A stretch of 53,069 nucleotides of DNA from an uncultured SAR86 cluster bacterium. GTDB lineage: Bacteria; Pseudomonadota; Gammaproteobacteria; Magnimaribacterales; AG-339-G14. The notes under the pieces are model-generated. The model saw only the letters and a list, made by a program, of their open reading frames with translations, had not been told where the DNA came from and ran no database searches. Shown here one piece after another: positions 1-8,630 of the stretch. The stretch is from assembly GCA_902561325.1 (NCBI GenBank), contig CACEOL010000007.1, forward strand, positions 1 through 53,069, in the 5' to 3' direction. Position 1 is the first letter of the stretch. Every line of letters starts with the position of its first letter. A program made the position numbers and the translations under genes.

Positions 1-1023
1 ATTATTGTCGATCTTGGAGATAATGCAGAAGCTTCTTTGCCAAGAAGAGATCTTATCCAAGGAGAAATTTATCGAGTTGGAGACAGAATAAAAGGTATTC
101 TTGAAGAAAGTATTCGAGAGAATAGAGGTCCTCAATTAGTTTTAAGTAGGAGCTCTAAAGAAATGGTATCAGAACTATTTAAATTAGAAGTTCCAGAAAT
201 TGCTGAAGAAGTAATTGAGATTAGAGCTGTTGCTAGAGAGGCAGGAGCTAGAACAAAAATTGCTGTAAAAACTAATGATGCAAGAATAGATCCTGTAGGA
301 GCTTGCGTAGGTATGAGAGGCTCAAGAGTTCAGGCAGTATCAAATGAGCTAGGTAATGAGAGAATTGATATTGTTGTTTGGGAAGACGATCAAGCTAAGT
401 TACTAGTTAATACTCTGGCACCTGCAGAAATTCTATCCATCGTAATGGACGATGAAAATCAATCCATGGAGGTAGTAGTAAAAGATGAAAACCTAGCTCT
501 AGCAATTGGAAAAAGTGGTCAGAACATCCGACTTACTTCAGAGCTAGTAGGCTGGCAAATACAAATTAAAGGAGAGTCTTCAGGAGAACAAGATACAGAA
601 ATTTCTAAGCTAATAGAACATCTTGGTGTGGATAGAAATTTAGCATCAAAACTAATAGAGAATAATCTTGAAACTGTTCAAAAAATTTCTGAGTCAAAAA
701 TAGAGGATTTTGCAGGCATTGATGGTCTTGTAGAAGACGATATTTCCACTCTTATAGAAAGAGCAGAAGAGTCTCTTCTAGAAATTGCTTTGTTGGAATT
801 AGATGAAGATGAAGCAGAAGAAGAAACTAAGGAAGCAAGAAAATTAGAATTATCCGATGGTTTTTCTGAAGAAGAATTAGAGTTGTTAGTCAAAAACGAG
901 ATTCTTACTGTTGAGAATTTAGCTGATTTAGCTACAGATGAATTGACAGAAATTTTTGAAATAGATGAAGAAAGAGCAGCTAAACTTATAATGTCAGCTA
1001 GAGAAGAATGGCTTGAAGATTAA
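1..1023 (+). CDS. nusA: Transcription termination/antitermination factor NusA (5' end cut by window)
   Basis: The reading frame is open from base 1, so the N-terminal RNA-polymerase-binding part lies outside the window. What remains begins in the S1 domain (VDLGDNAEA, PRRD), continues through the KH1 region with the family signature KTNDARIDPVGACVGMRG, a KH2 region (NLALAIGKSGQNIRLTSELV) and two C-terminal acidic helix-hairpin-helix repeats, ending near LIMSAREEW. NusA binds RNA polymerase and nascent RNA and modulates pausing, termination and antitermination. The two C-terminal repeats are as in gammaproteobacterial NusA. infB follows after 3 bases, the classic nusA-infB arrangement. Identity is secure; only the start is unknown. 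Confidence 0.97.
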   Translation: MIVDLGDNAEASLPRRDLIQGEIYRVGDRIKGILEESIRENRGPQLVLSRSSKEMVSELFKLEVPEIAEEVIEIRAVAREAGARTKIAVKTNDARIDPVGACVGMRGSRVQAVSNELGNERIDIVVWEDDQAKLLVNTLAPAEILSIVMDDENQSMEVVVKDENLALAIGKSGQNIRLTSELVGWQIQIKGESSGEQDTEISKLIEHLGVDRNLASKLIENNLETVQKISESKIEDFAGIDGLVEDDISTLIERAEESLLEIALLELDEDEAEEETKEARKLELSDGFSEEELELLVKNEILTVENLADLATDELTEIFEIDEERAAKLIMSAREEWLED

Positions 1024-1026
1024 ATT

Positions 1027-3336
1027 ATGGCAGATATAAACGTTAAACAACTTTCTAAAGCGATAAAAATTGATTTGGATAATTTATTGACGCAGATGAA
1101 AGCTGCGGGCCTCTCTCATAAGTCAGAAAAAGATATTGTTAGTACTGAAGATAAGAAAGTACTCTTAAAATTTATCAAAGACAGTAAGAAAGATAGTAAA
1201 AAAACTATTTCTCTAAGTAACTCTTCCCAAAAAACAGCAAAGCCGAATTTATCTGTTACAAGGATAAATTCTCCAGATAAAGAAAAAAAATCTAATGTAA
1301 AACAAGATTTTACTGGAGCAATTGATTTTGATGAAGCAGAAAGAAAAAGATTGAATGCACAAAATGAGTCAGCTGAACAAGAAAAAAAGAAGGCCGAAGC
1401 AAAAACAAAAGTTGTCAGAAAAACAAAGCAGGAACCCCAAAAGAAAATTACTCAAAACCTTAAAAAAGATAAAAAAACATTCAAAGATAGTTCTAAAGAA
1501 GATCAAAGAGAGCAAGAAGGAGAAAAATTTCTAGAAAAAAACTTAGAAAATGTTCAAAAATTTGAAAAACCTAAAGAATTTATTCAAAAAGAAGTAAAAA
1601 TTCCTGAAACTATCGTAGTATCAGATCTTGCTAAAGAACTATCTATCAAGTCATCAGATTTAATAAAATCATTAATGAATAGCGGAGTCATGGTGACCTT
1701 AAATCAAGCAATTGATCAAGAGACGGCTATTTTAGTTGTTGAAGAATTGGGACATATTGGTATCCCTCATGAAATCGAATCCGAAGAGGAAAAAATTCTT
1801 GAACAAATAGTCTATGAAGGTGAAGAAGAGTTAAGGAATCCTGTAGTTTCGGTTCTAGGACATGTTGACCACGGAAAAACTTCAATACTTGATTTTATTA
1901 GAAAATCATCTGTGGCTGATCAGGAAGAAGGGGGAATTACTCAAGGGATAGGAGCCTATCAAGTAGATCATAATAACCAAACCATTACTTTTATCGATAC
2001 ACCTGGACACGCTGCCTTTTCAGAAATGCGAGCAAGAGGAGCCAATTCTACAGATATTGTAGTCTTAGTTGTTGCTGCAGATGATAGCGTTCAACCGCAA
2101 ACAGAAGAGGCTTTTAATCATGCAAAAGCTGCCGATGTTCAGATGATAGTCGCAGTAAATAAAATTGATAAACCCGATTCAGATATTGAGAAGGTAAAAG
2201 GAGATCTTTCAAAAATGGGTCTTGTTCCAGAAGATTGGGGCGGAGATACCCAAGTAGTACCTGTTTCAGCAAAAACTGGAGAAGGAATAGACGAACTCAT
2301 AGAAAATATAACTTTGCTTTCTGAAATGTTGGAATTAAAAACCAATCATTCTGGCCCAGCATCAGGAGTAGTTTTAGAATCTGGAGTTAAAAAGGGCGAG
2401 GGAGCTGTTGCAACTCTCCTTGTTCAAAGAGGTACTTTAAATAGTGGAGATTTTATTTTAATTGGAGATCAATTTAGAAAAATAAGAAGTCTAAAAAACT
2501 TTTTAGGATCTCAAATTAAAACTTCCCCCCCTTCGTCTCCTGTTGCAATCTCCGGACTTGAATATCCTCCTAATGCCGGTCAGGAATTTATGGTTGTTAA
2601 AGATGAAAAGGCCGCGAAAAGTTTATCTGAAGAAAGAGCTAGCAAAAGAAGGGATAATAGACTGGCTAAAAAGGGAGTAGTTAGCTTAGATGGTATTTTT
2701 GCAGGTGCTGGAGATTCCGCTAAACCTTCGGTTAACTTAATAATTAAAACGGATACAAATGGTTCTGCTGAAGCAATTGCAGGCGCAATAAATAACTTAA
2801 AAGTAGAAGAAGCAAACATCAAAATAGTTTTGGATGGCGTTGGTCCTGTTTCTGTGAATGATGTGAACTTAGCTGTAGCCTCGGAAGCAATTATTCTTGG
2901 ATTTAATGTAAGGTCGGATGCTGCAGCAGAAACGCTTGCTGAAACTGAAGAGATAAAAATCCAATATTTTGGCATAATTTACGACTTACTTGATGCTGTA
3001 AAAGAAATAATTGAAGGCTCTCTAGAGCCTGAAATAAAAGAGGTGACAGTTGGAATTGCAGAAGTTAAGGATACTTTTAAGTCACCAAAATTTGGCTTGA
3101 TAGCTGGTTCTATTGTTATAGAAGGAGTAGTAATAAAAAACCTTCCAATTAGAGTTCTTAGAGACAACATTGTTATTCATGAGGGTAAGCTTGATTCTTT
3201 GAGAAGATTTAAAGATGAGGCAAGTGAAGTTAAAAGTGGAACAGAGTGTGGAATTGGTATCGAAAATTACAACGATGTAAAAGTTGGAGATAAAATAGAA
3301 GTTTTCGAAAGAACAGAAACTGCAAGAAAAATTTAA
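1027..3336 (+). CDS. infB: Translation initiation factor IF-2
   Basis: GTPase that delivers initiator fMet-tRNA to the 30S subunit and promotes subunit joining. At 769 residues it has a small N-terminal domain (MADINVKQLSKAI), a long Lys/Glu-rich linker (about 55-190), an IF2_N segment (about 195-245), then the G domain from about residue 275 with P-loop GHVDHGKT, DTPGH and NKID motifs, and beta-barrel domains to the C-terminus. It is somewhat shorter than the E. coli long form (about 890), mainly in the linker. The start ATG lies 3 bases after the nusA stop with no clear Shine-Dalgarno, suggesting translational coupling. The TAA stop is followed immediately, in the same frame, by the rbfA start. 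Confidence 0.98.
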   Translation: MADINVKQLSKAIKIDLDNLLTQMKAAGLSHKSEKDIVSTEDKKVLLKFIKDSKKDSKKTISLSNSSQKTAKPNLSVTRINSPDKEKKSNVKQDFTGAIDFDEAERKRLNAQNESAEQEKKKAEAKTKVVRKTKQEPQKKITQNLKKDKKTFKDSSKEDQREQEGEKFLEKNLENVQKFEKPKEFIQKEVKIPETIVVSDLAKELSIKSSDLIKSLMNSGVMVTLNQAIDQETAILVVEELGHIGIPHEIESEEEKILEQIVYEGEEELRNPVVSVLGHVDHGKTSILDFIRKSSVADQEEGGITQGIGAYQVDHNNQTITFIDTPGHAAFSEMRARGANSTDIVVLVVAADDSVQPQTEEAFNHAKAADVQMIVAVNKIDKPDSDIEKVKGDLSKMGLVPEDWGGDTQVVPVSAKTGEGIDELIENITLLSEMLELKTNHSGPASGVVLESGVKKGEGAVATLLVQRGTLNSGDFILIGDQFRKIRSLKNFLGSQIKTSPPSSPVAISGLEYPPNAGQEFMVVKDEKAAKSLSEERASKRRDNRLAKKGVVSLDGIFAGAGDSAKPSVNLIIKTDTNGSAEAIAGAINNLKVEEANIKIVLDGVGPVSVNDVNLAVASEAIILGFNVRSDAAAETLAETEEIKIQYFGIIYDLLDAVKEIIEGSLEPEIKEVTVGIAEVKDTFKSPKFGLIAGSIVIEGVVIKNLPIRVLRDNIVIHEGKLDSLRRFKDEASEVKSGTECGIGIENYNDVKVGDKIEVFERTETARKI

Positions 3337-3663
3337 TTGTTTAGTTCAAGACCGTATAAAAGAGCTCAAAGAGTTTCAGACAACATAAGACGAGAAATAG
3401 CAAATATCTTTAGTTTTGAAATTAGCGATCCAAGACTTAAAGGCCTTACAGTAACTGAAGTCCAATTAAGCGACGATTTATCATCTGCAAAAATATTTCT
3501 CTCTAACTATTTAAACCAAGCATTAAATGCAGATCAAGATGGGATTGCTAAAGCTTTGGAGAATTCAAAACCTTTTGTCAAAAAAAAGTTGGGACAGAAC
3601 ATTAAATTAAAAAAAATGCCTGAACTTTTATTTTTTATAAATCAGCAGGATACCCCAATTTGA
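3337..3663 (+). CDS. rbfA: Ribosome-binding factor A (short)
   Basis: 30S maturation factor acting on the 5' helix of 16S rRNA. The KH-like core is clear: RAQRVSDNIRREIANIF, then EISDPRLKGLTVTEVQLSDDLSSAKIF and a final MPELLFF. The start is TTG directly abutting the infB TAA in the same frame with zero intervening bases, and no in-frame ATG offers an alternative nearby. The protein is 108 residues against about 130 in E. coli, because it stops soon after PELLFF where relatives continue with an extra C-terminal segment. It overlaps truB by 4 bases (TTGA). Position between infB and truB is diagnostic. Confidence 0.9.
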   Translation: MFSSRPYKRAQRVSDNIRREIANIFSFEISDPRLKGLTVTEVQLSDDLSSAKIFLSNYLNQALNADQDGIAKALENSKPFVKKKLGQNIKLKKMPELLFFINQQDTPI

Positions 3664-4532
3664 TATCTGGATTATTAGTCCTAAATAAACCTTCTGGAAT
3701 TTCTTCAGGAGAATTTATTAGAAAGTTAAAACCTTTTCTTAATGACTCTAAGATAGGCCATTCTGGTACCCTCGATCCTTTAGCTAGCGGCGTAATTCTT
3801 GCATGTCTTGGTCAGATGACTCGATTTACCAATTTTTTAGCAAATGAAAAAAAGACATATATTGCAGAAATGATGTTTGGTATTCAGACTGATACTGGCG
3901 ATCTAGATGGAAAAATTGAAAAGAAGCTTAAAAAAATCCCAACAGAAAATGATTTTATAAAGATTGCAAAAGAATATATCGGCAGCATAAATCAAGAAGC
4001 TCCTAAATATTCTTCTTTAAAATTTAAAGGCAAACCTCTTTATCACTATGCCAGAAAGAATAAAGAAATTCCGAAGAAAATAAGAGAGATAGAAATTTAT
4101 AAATTAGATTTAATTTCTTTTGACCAAAATAAGTTTAAGTTTTTAGTTGAATGTGGAAAAGGAACATATATAAGATCGCTTGTTAACGATATAGCCAAGG
4201 ATTTGGATTGTGTTGCAGTATTATCTAATTTACAGAGAACCATTTCTGCTGACCACGATATCGGCGAAGCTCATGAAATTGAATCAATAAATAGCAAAAA
4301 TATTAATAGTAAAATAATTCAAATGGGGGATGCACTTAGATGCTTAGATAAGATACAATGCGCCTCAGAAATAATAGATAGGATAAAAAAAGGCCAAAAA
4401 ATATATTTGAAAGAGGCCGAAATAAAAAGCAAATACCTGAGATTGTTTGACGAAAAAAATAAATTCATTGGAATTTTACAAAACATTAACGGTTTAGTTT
4501 CACCCAAAAGGTTAATATCTATAGAAAATTAA
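3660..4532 (+). CDS. truB: tRNA pseudouridine-55 synthase TruB
   Basis: Converts U55 of the tRNA T-loop to pseudouridine. The N-terminal motif GLLVLNKPSGISS and the catalytic loop GHSGTLDPLASGVI, with the family's essential Asp, are both present, as are CGKGTYIRSLVNDIA and a PUA-like C-terminus. Length is 290 residues, slightly under E. coli (314). The start is TTG overlapping the rbfA TGA stop as TTGA. AGGA at 3647-3650 is suitably placed as a Shine-Dalgarno, so translation is probably coupled to rbfA. The gene is followed 19 bases later by rpsO. Confidence 0.95.
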   Translation: MISGLLVLNKPSGISSGEFIRKLKPFLNDSKIGHSGTLDPLASGVILACLGQMTRFTNFLANEKKTYIAEMMFGIQTDTGDLDGKIEKKLKKIPTENDFIKIAKEYIGSINQEAPKYSSLKFKGKPLYHYARKNKEIPKKIREIEIYKLDLISFDQNKFKFLVECGKGTYIRSLVNDIAKDLDCVAVLSNLQRTISADHDIGEAHEIESINSKNINSKIIQMGDALRCLDKIQCASEIIDRIKKGQKIYLKEAEIKSKYLRLFDEKNKFIGILQNINGLVSPKRLISIEN

Positions 4533-4538
4533 ATAACT

Positions 4539-4548
4539 AAGGAGGAAG
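4539..4548 (+). promoter_or_regulatory. Strong Shine-Dalgarno fixing the TTG start of rpsO
   Basis: AAGGAGGAAG matches the anti-Shine-Dalgarno of 16S rRNA almost fully and sits 3 bases before TTG at 4552. It is one of the strongest ribosome binding sites in the window and justifies calling a TTG start where no ATG fits the S15 N-terminus. Confidence 0.85.
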
Positions 4549-4551
4549 TTC

Positions 4552-4821
4552 TTGAGTTTAGAAACAAAAACAAAGGAAGAGATTATTTCAAAGTTTGCTC
4601 AGTCTAAGGGAGACACAGGTTCCCCAGAAGTTCAAATAGCCTTGTTAACAGCAAATATCGAATCTTTACAAGCTCATTTCAAAGACCATGCCAAAGATCA
4701 TCATTCTAGGCAAGGACTTATAAGAATGGTTAACACAAGGCGCAAACTTTTGGATTATCTAAAGAAAAAAAATCCTAAAAGATACAGTTCTATTCTTTCA
4801 GAATTAAACCTCAGAAAGTAA
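4552..4821 (+). CDS. rpsO: 30S ribosomal protein S15 (uS15)
   Basis: Small-subunit protein that binds the central domain of 16S rRNA. The 89 residues cover the whole family: [37 protein letters not shown] and [13 protein letters not shown], ending LNLRK. The TTG start is set by the strong Shine-Dalgarno at 4539-4548. pnp follows after 29 bases, the conserved rpsO-pnp pair. In E. coli this junction carries a terminator and RNase III site; here only a small hairpin is visible. Confidence 0.98.
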   Translation: MSLETKTKEEIISKFAQSKGDTGSPEVQIALLTANIESLQAHFKDHAKDHHSRQGLIRMVNTRRKLLDYLKKKNPKRYSSILSELNLRK

Positions 4822-4832
4822 CTAAGAGTTAC
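4818..4832 (+). other. Small rpsO-pnp intercistronic hairpin
   Basis: GTAACT (4818-4823) and AGTTAC (4827-4832) are perfect inverted arms around a 3-base loop. The hairpin starts at the rpsO stop codon and lies just before the pnp Shine-Dalgarno. No T-run follows, so it is not a normal intrinsic terminator. It may be a reduced counterpart of the E. coli rpsO-pnp processing region, but it could be chance in AT-rich DNA. Confidence 0.35.
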
Positions 4833-4850
4833 AAAAATTAAGGAAAATAA

Positions 4851-6938
4851 ATGAATGATATGAAAGTTATATCTTGCACTAAAGAAATTGCAGGAAGAAA
4901 TGTTACATTAGAAACAGGCAAGGTTGCTAGGCAAGCAACCGGATCAGTGATTGCTTCTTCAGGAGATACCAAAGTTTTGGTGACTGTAGTTGCTGGACAA
5001 GACAAATCTGATCAAGGATTTTTCCCTCTCACTGTTAATTATATTGAAAAATTTTACGCTTCAGGAAAAATCCCTGGTAGCTTTTTTAGAAGAGAAGGGA
5101 GACCTTCTGAAAAAGAAGTTCTTACATCAAGATTAATAGACAGGCCCATTAGACCTTTATTCCCTAAAGGTTTTGGTAGAGAAGTACAGATTATCTGTAC
5201 TGTTTTATCTATGGATAAAAATGATGATGCTGATGTTATTTCTATCATAGGTGCATCAGCAGCACTTCAACTCTCAGGACTGCCTTTTCAAGGGCCTTTA
5301 TCTGCAGCAAAAGTTGGCTTCATAGATGGGAATTATGTACTTAACCCCTCTTTAGAAGAGATAGAAAGTTCCTCTCTTAATATGATGGTGGCGGGCTCAC
5401 AAGATGCGATATTCATGGTGGAATCGGAGGCAAAAGAACTTTCAGAAGATCAAATGCTTGGCGCTATTCTTTTTGCTCAAGCTGAAATGCAACCAAGTCT
5501 AGAGCTAATAGATGAATTAGTTTCGCAAGCTTCAATTTCTCCGATTGAGTATGAAGCTAAGGAAGAGGATATTGAAACGAAAGAAAAGGTTAAAAGTCTA
5601 ATTTCTGAGGAATTATCCGTAGCTTATCAAATAGCTGAAAAGGCTAGCAGACAAGAAAAAATTGCCGAGTTAAGAGAAAAAGTTAAGACATCTTTTGAAG
5701 ACCCTGAAGATGAAAAAATTGATGAAGCTCTTAGTCAATTTAAATCTTTAGAGTCTGAGATTGTCAGATCAAGATTATTATCTGGAGAGTCAAGAATTGA
5801 TGGAAGAGATTTAGATACAGTAAGACCAATATCTATTGAGGTAGGAGTTTTACCACAAGCTCATGGATCTGCATTATTTACTAGGGGTGAGACTCAATCT
5901 ATTTCTGTAGCTACTATGGATTCATTAAAACTCTCTCAACTAATCGACTCATTGCATGGAGACTTAAAGGATCCTTTTATGCTGCATTATAATTTTCCTC
6001 CTTTCTCTGTCGGTGAAGCAGGAATGGTTGGAAGTCCAAAACGAAGAGAAATTGGTCACGGGAAACTTGCAAGAAGAGCTTTAGAAGCAGTCCTCCCTAA
6101 TCCAGCAGATTTTGAATATGCAATTAGAGTTGTATCAGAAATTACTGAGTCTAACGGTTCAAGTTCTATGGCTACAGTTTGTGCTTCAAGTTTAGCAATG
6201 ATGGACGCTGGAATTCCACTAAAAAAACCCGTAGCAGGAGTTGCTATGGGATTGGTAAAAACTGACGATCAACACTGTGTCATAACCGATATCTTAGGAG
6301 ATGAAGACCATCTTGGAGATATGGATTTCAAAGTAGCAGGAACAGATGATGGAGTAACTGCTTTGCAAATGGATATAAAAATTGCTGGGATAAACGAACA
6401 AATTCTTGAAGATGCTCTTAATAAAGCTCACACAGCAAGAAATCACATTTTAGGGGAAATGAATAAAGTTTTATCTGAAAGTAGGTCTGAATTGTCTCCG
6501 CTAGCTCCTCAAGCAATAGAGCTCAAAATTCCTAAAAATAAAATTGGTGAAGTCATTGGTAAAGGCGGAGCAAACATAAAGAAACTTACCGAGGAAACTA
6601 ATACAAACATAGATATCTCTGACAATGGATCGGTAAAAATTTATGGTCGAAGTAAGGAAGAACGGGAAGATGCTCTCCAAAAAATCGAGTTTATTACATC
6701 TGATCCTGAAGTAGGTTTGGTGACTTTGGGGACTGTAGAAAAAATAGTAGATTTTGGTGCTTTTGTGTCTTTCGATAACGGAAGGGAAGGTTTAGTACAC
6801 ATTTCAGAAATATCTGAAGAGAGGGTAAAAAACATTGCTGATTACCTCGTTGAAGGAGAAGAAGTTGAAATCAAAGTTATCGGAATAGACGATAGAGGAA
6901 AAGTAAAACTCTCTATGAAAGAAGTATCATCTGAATAA
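4851..6938 (+). CDS. pnp: Polyribonucleotide nucleotidyltransferase (PNPase)
   Basis: 3'-to-5' phosphorolytic exoribonuclease of the RNA degradosome. The two RNase PH domains are complete: FFRREGRPSEKEVLTSRLID and RPIRPLFPKGF in the first, RIDGRDLDTVRPIS and GRGETQ-like FTRGETQ plus GDEDHLGDMDFKVAGT in the second. They are followed by a KH domain near residue 560 (IPKNKIGEVIGKGGANIKKL) and a C-terminal S1 domain near 626 (GTVEKIVDFGAFVSF). At 695 residues it is near full length (E. coli 711). AAGGA at 4840-4844 supports ATG 4851 over the ATG at 4860. No convincing terminator follows. Confidence 0.98.
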   Translation: MNDMKVISCTKEIAGRNVTLETGKVARQATGSVIASSGDTKVLVTVVAGQDKSDQGFFPLTVNYIEKFYASGKIPGSFFRREGRPSEKEVLTSRLIDRPIRPLFPKGFGREVQIICTVLSMDKNDDADVISIIGASAALQLSGLPFQGPLSAAKVGFIDGNYVLNPSLEEIESSSLNMMVAGSQDAIFMVESEAKELSEDQMLGAILFAQAEMQPSLELIDELVSQASISPIEYEAKEEDIETKEKVKSLISEELSVAYQIAEKASRQEKIAELREKVKTSFEDPEDEKIDEALSQFKSLESEIVRSRLLSGESRIDGRDLDTVRPISIEVGVLPQAHGSALFTRGETQSISVATMDSLKLSQLIDSLHGDLKDPFMLHYNFPPFSVGEAGMVGSPKRREIGHGKLARRALEAVLPNPADFEYAIRVVSEITESNGSSSMATVCASSLAMMDAGIPLKKPVAGVAMGLVKTDDQHCVITDILGDEDHLGDMDFKVAGTDDGVTALQMDIKIAGINEQILEDALNKAHTARNHILGEMNKVLSESRSELSPLAPQAIELKIPKNKIGEVIGKGGANIKKLTEETNTNIDISDNGSVKIYGRSKEEREDALQKIEFITSDPEVGLVTLGTVEKIVDFGAFVSFDNGREGLVHISEISEERVKNIADYLVEGEEVEIKVIGIDDRGKVKLSMKEVSSE

Positions 6939-6994
6939 AAATTCTGTTTTAATTAAATTAGAAATTTGATAAATTAATGCCCTTGGGAGATAGA

Positions 6995-7408
6995 ATGACC
7001 TTTCTAAAAAAAGCTAATCAAAAGTACCTATTTTATGGCTTTATAGCTTTCTTTTTAATTGGTTGTGCTAATCCTGTATGGTGGTACAGAAGCCCTACAT
7101 CCGACTATACGCACTTCGACTTTGATCCTACAGAGCTCAATTGTATTGAGTTAACAGAAGAAGTAATTAGAGTTTCTGCGATTATCTCTGATATTGCTTC
7201 AAAATTGACAGAACAGGCTGACAGAGATACAGGTTATGCTCAATTTGGGTTTGAAACAAATAATCCAAGAACAGGTCAAAACTTTTTTGGCTTTAGATCA
7301 ACCGCTGTAGATCCCAAGGTAGTTGAATATAAAGAAACCCTTGAAGTTTTAGAGGAAATGCAAGTTTTGTTAATCGACAATTGCTCTCCTGATAAGGTAG
7401 ATCCTTAA
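6995..7408 (+). CDS. Unknown outer-membrane/periplasmic lipoprotein
   Basis: I do not recognise the family. The 137-residue product starts with a basic stretch (MTFLKKANQK), a hydrophobic core and the lipobox FLIGC, so it should be lipidated and exported. The mature part is polar, begins ANPVWWYRSP, has conserved-looking Cys residues at CIEL and near the C-terminus (DNCSP), and a helical middle. GGGAGA at 6985-6990 favours ATG 6995 over ATG 6977; the shorter start also gives a normal signal peptide length. It lies alone between pnp and the convergent tRNA-Met. It could be a conserved small lipoprotein of this lineage. Confidence 0.75.
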   Translation: MTFLKKANQKYLFYGFIAFFLIGCANPVWWYRSPTSDYTHFDFDPTELNCIELTEEVIRVSAIISDIASKLTEQADRDTGYAQFGFETNNPRTGQNFFGFRSTAVDPKVVEYKETLEVLEEMQVLLIDNCSPDKVDP

Positions 7409-7413
7409 TTTTT
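7393..7413 (+). terminator. Weak terminator-like hairpin after the lipoprotein gene
   Basis: TAAGG (7393-7397) and CCTTA (7103-like right arm at 7103 is not used; right arm is 7403-7407) pair around loop TAGAT and are followed by ATTTTT. The hairpin contains the stop codon of the lipoprotein gene. The stem is only 5 bp, so efficiency would be low, and chance occurrence is possible. Confidence 0.35.
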
Positions 7414-7422
7414 ACAGTTTAA

Positions 7423-7499
7423 TGGTGGCTATGGGTAGACTTGAACTACCGACCTCAGCATTATGAATGCTGCGCTCTAACCAGCTGAGCTACATAGCC
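7423..7499 (-). tRNA. tRNA-Met (CAU), elongator type
   Basis: On the minus strand a full cloverleaf can be drawn: acceptor GGCTATG/CATAGCC, D-arm TAGCTCAGCTGGTTAGAGC, anticodon stem GCAGC/GCTG-type with loop containing CAT, T-arm GGTAG-TTCAAGT-CTACC, discriminator A and encoded CCA (7423-7425). The sequence closely resembles E. coli elongator tRNA-Met rather than initiator tRNA (its first base pairs with the acceptor end) . A CAT anticodon could also belong to lysidine-modified tRNA-Ile, but the body fits Met better. It lies downstream of ychF on the same strand and has its own promoter at 7509-7537. Confidence 0.93.
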
Positions 7500-7508
7500 A
7501 AAAAATGG

Positions 7509-7537
7509 ATTCTCTTTGTAGTTAGACTAATTGTCAA
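7509..7537 (-). promoter_or_regulatory. Promoter for tRNA-Met
   Basis: Reading the minus strand: a perfect -35 TTGACA (7537-7532), a 17-base spacer and -10 GAGAAT (7514-7509, 4 of 6 matches). The predicted start near 7502 is only a few bases before the mature tRNA 5' end at 7499. The -35 begins 4 bases after the ychF stop codon, so the whole promoter fits in the 42-base gap. Confidence 0.7.
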
Positions 7538-7541
7538 GATT

Positions 7542-8630
7542 CTAAACATTAAATCTAAATAAAATTATATCGCCGTCTTTAACTTCGTAATCTGATCCTT
7601 CTGATCGCCATTTTCCTTGTGCTTTTGCTCCTTGTTCTCCATCAAATTTTATAAAATCCTTAAAAGATACAGTTTCGGCTCGAATGAATCCTTTTTTGAA
7701 ATCAGTATGTATTACTCCCGCAGCATCCGGCGCTTTGGTTCCATTTTTTATCACCCAAGCTCTAGATTCTGATTGACCTGAAGTAAAGAAAGTTTGTAGC
7801 CCTAAAGTTCTAAAAGCAGTCTTTATTAATTTATTAAGACCTGGTTCTTCTAAACCTACAAGATCAATTAGTTCCTGTCTATTTTCATTTTCAAGTTCAC
7901 TTATTTCAAATTCTATCTGATTACACATTTCAATTAACTGTGAGCCATTTAAATCTGCTTTTTCTCTTAATTTTTTAAGACCTTCCGTTTCTTCCATATC
8001 CTCATTCAAATTTGCAACAAAGATAACTGGTTTTGCCGATAATAGACCAACTTCACTTACAAAAGTTTTATTTTCTTCATCTTGTAAATATTCAAAAAGA
8101 GAATCTCCTTTTTTGAGAATGGTTAAAATATCTTCTATTCTTGAAAGATCTTTCAATAAATCCTTATCTCCACTTTTTGCTTTTCTAACAATTTTTTCTT
8201 TTGTTCTCTCTAAAGATTCTATATCTGACAAAATCAATTCCATTTCTATGATTTCAACATCCGAAATTGGATCTACTCTTTCATTCACATGAGTAACCTC
8301 ATTATCTTCAAAGCATCTGACAACATGAATTATTGTTTGAGTCTCTCTTATATGACCTAAAAATTTATTCCCCAAACCCTCTCCTTTGGATGCGCCTTCA
8401 ACTAAACCGGCAATATCTACAAATTCAACAGTGGCAGGAATAATTTTTTCTGAGTTAGATATTTTTGAAATTTTATCCAATCTTTCATCAGGTAATTCAA
8501 CAATTCCATGATTAGGCTCAATCGTGCAAAAAGGAAAGTTTTCTGCAGCAATTTTCGAGGCAGTAAGAGCATTAAATAGAGTTGATTTGCCGACATTAGG
8601 CAAGCCAACTATTCCACATTTTAAAGACAT
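7542..8630 (-). CDS. ychF: Ribosome-binding ATPase YchF (Obg-family)
   Basis: P-loop NTPase of the Obg/OLA1 group that binds ribosomes and prefers ATP over GTP. Residues 9-17 are GLPNVGKST, followed by a switch region and DIAGLVEGASKGEGLGNKFL. A coiled-coil insert and NLNED in place of a canonical NKxD motif are typical of YchF, and the C-terminal TGS domain includes FFTSGQSESRAW. Length 362 matches the family (363). Its ATG overlaps the pth stop by one base (TAATG). The pth-ychF pair is conserved in gammaproteobacteria. Confidence 0.97.
   Translation of the reverse strand: MSLKCGIVGLPNVGKSTLFNALTASKIAAENFPFCTIEPNHGIVELPDERLDKISKISNSEKIIPATVEFVDIAGLVEGASKGEGLGNKFLGHIRETQTIIHVVRCFEDNEVTHVNERVDPISDVEIIEMELILSDIESLERTKEKIVRKAKSGDKDLLKDLSRIEDILTILKKGDSLFEYLQDEENKTFVSEVGLLSAKPVIFVANLNEDMEETEGLKKLREKADLNGSQLIEMCNQIEFEISELENENRQELIDLVGLEEPGLNKLIKTAFRTLGLQTFFTSGQSESRAWVIKNGTKAPDAAGVIHTDFKKGFIRAETVSFKDFIKFDGEQGAKAQGKWRSEGSDYEVKDGDIILFRFNV

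Noticed and set aside
2139..2975. Long minus-strand frames inside infB and similar antisense frames in pnp, murA and ftsZ
   Set aside because: They are Ser/Ile/Thr-rich shadows of conserved plus-strand genes with no family motifs or ribosome binding sites.
3334..3339. An IF2-RbfA fusion through stop-codon readthrough
   Set aside because: TAA is a strong stop, the two proteins are universally separate, and a TTG follows at once; kept only as a minor observation.
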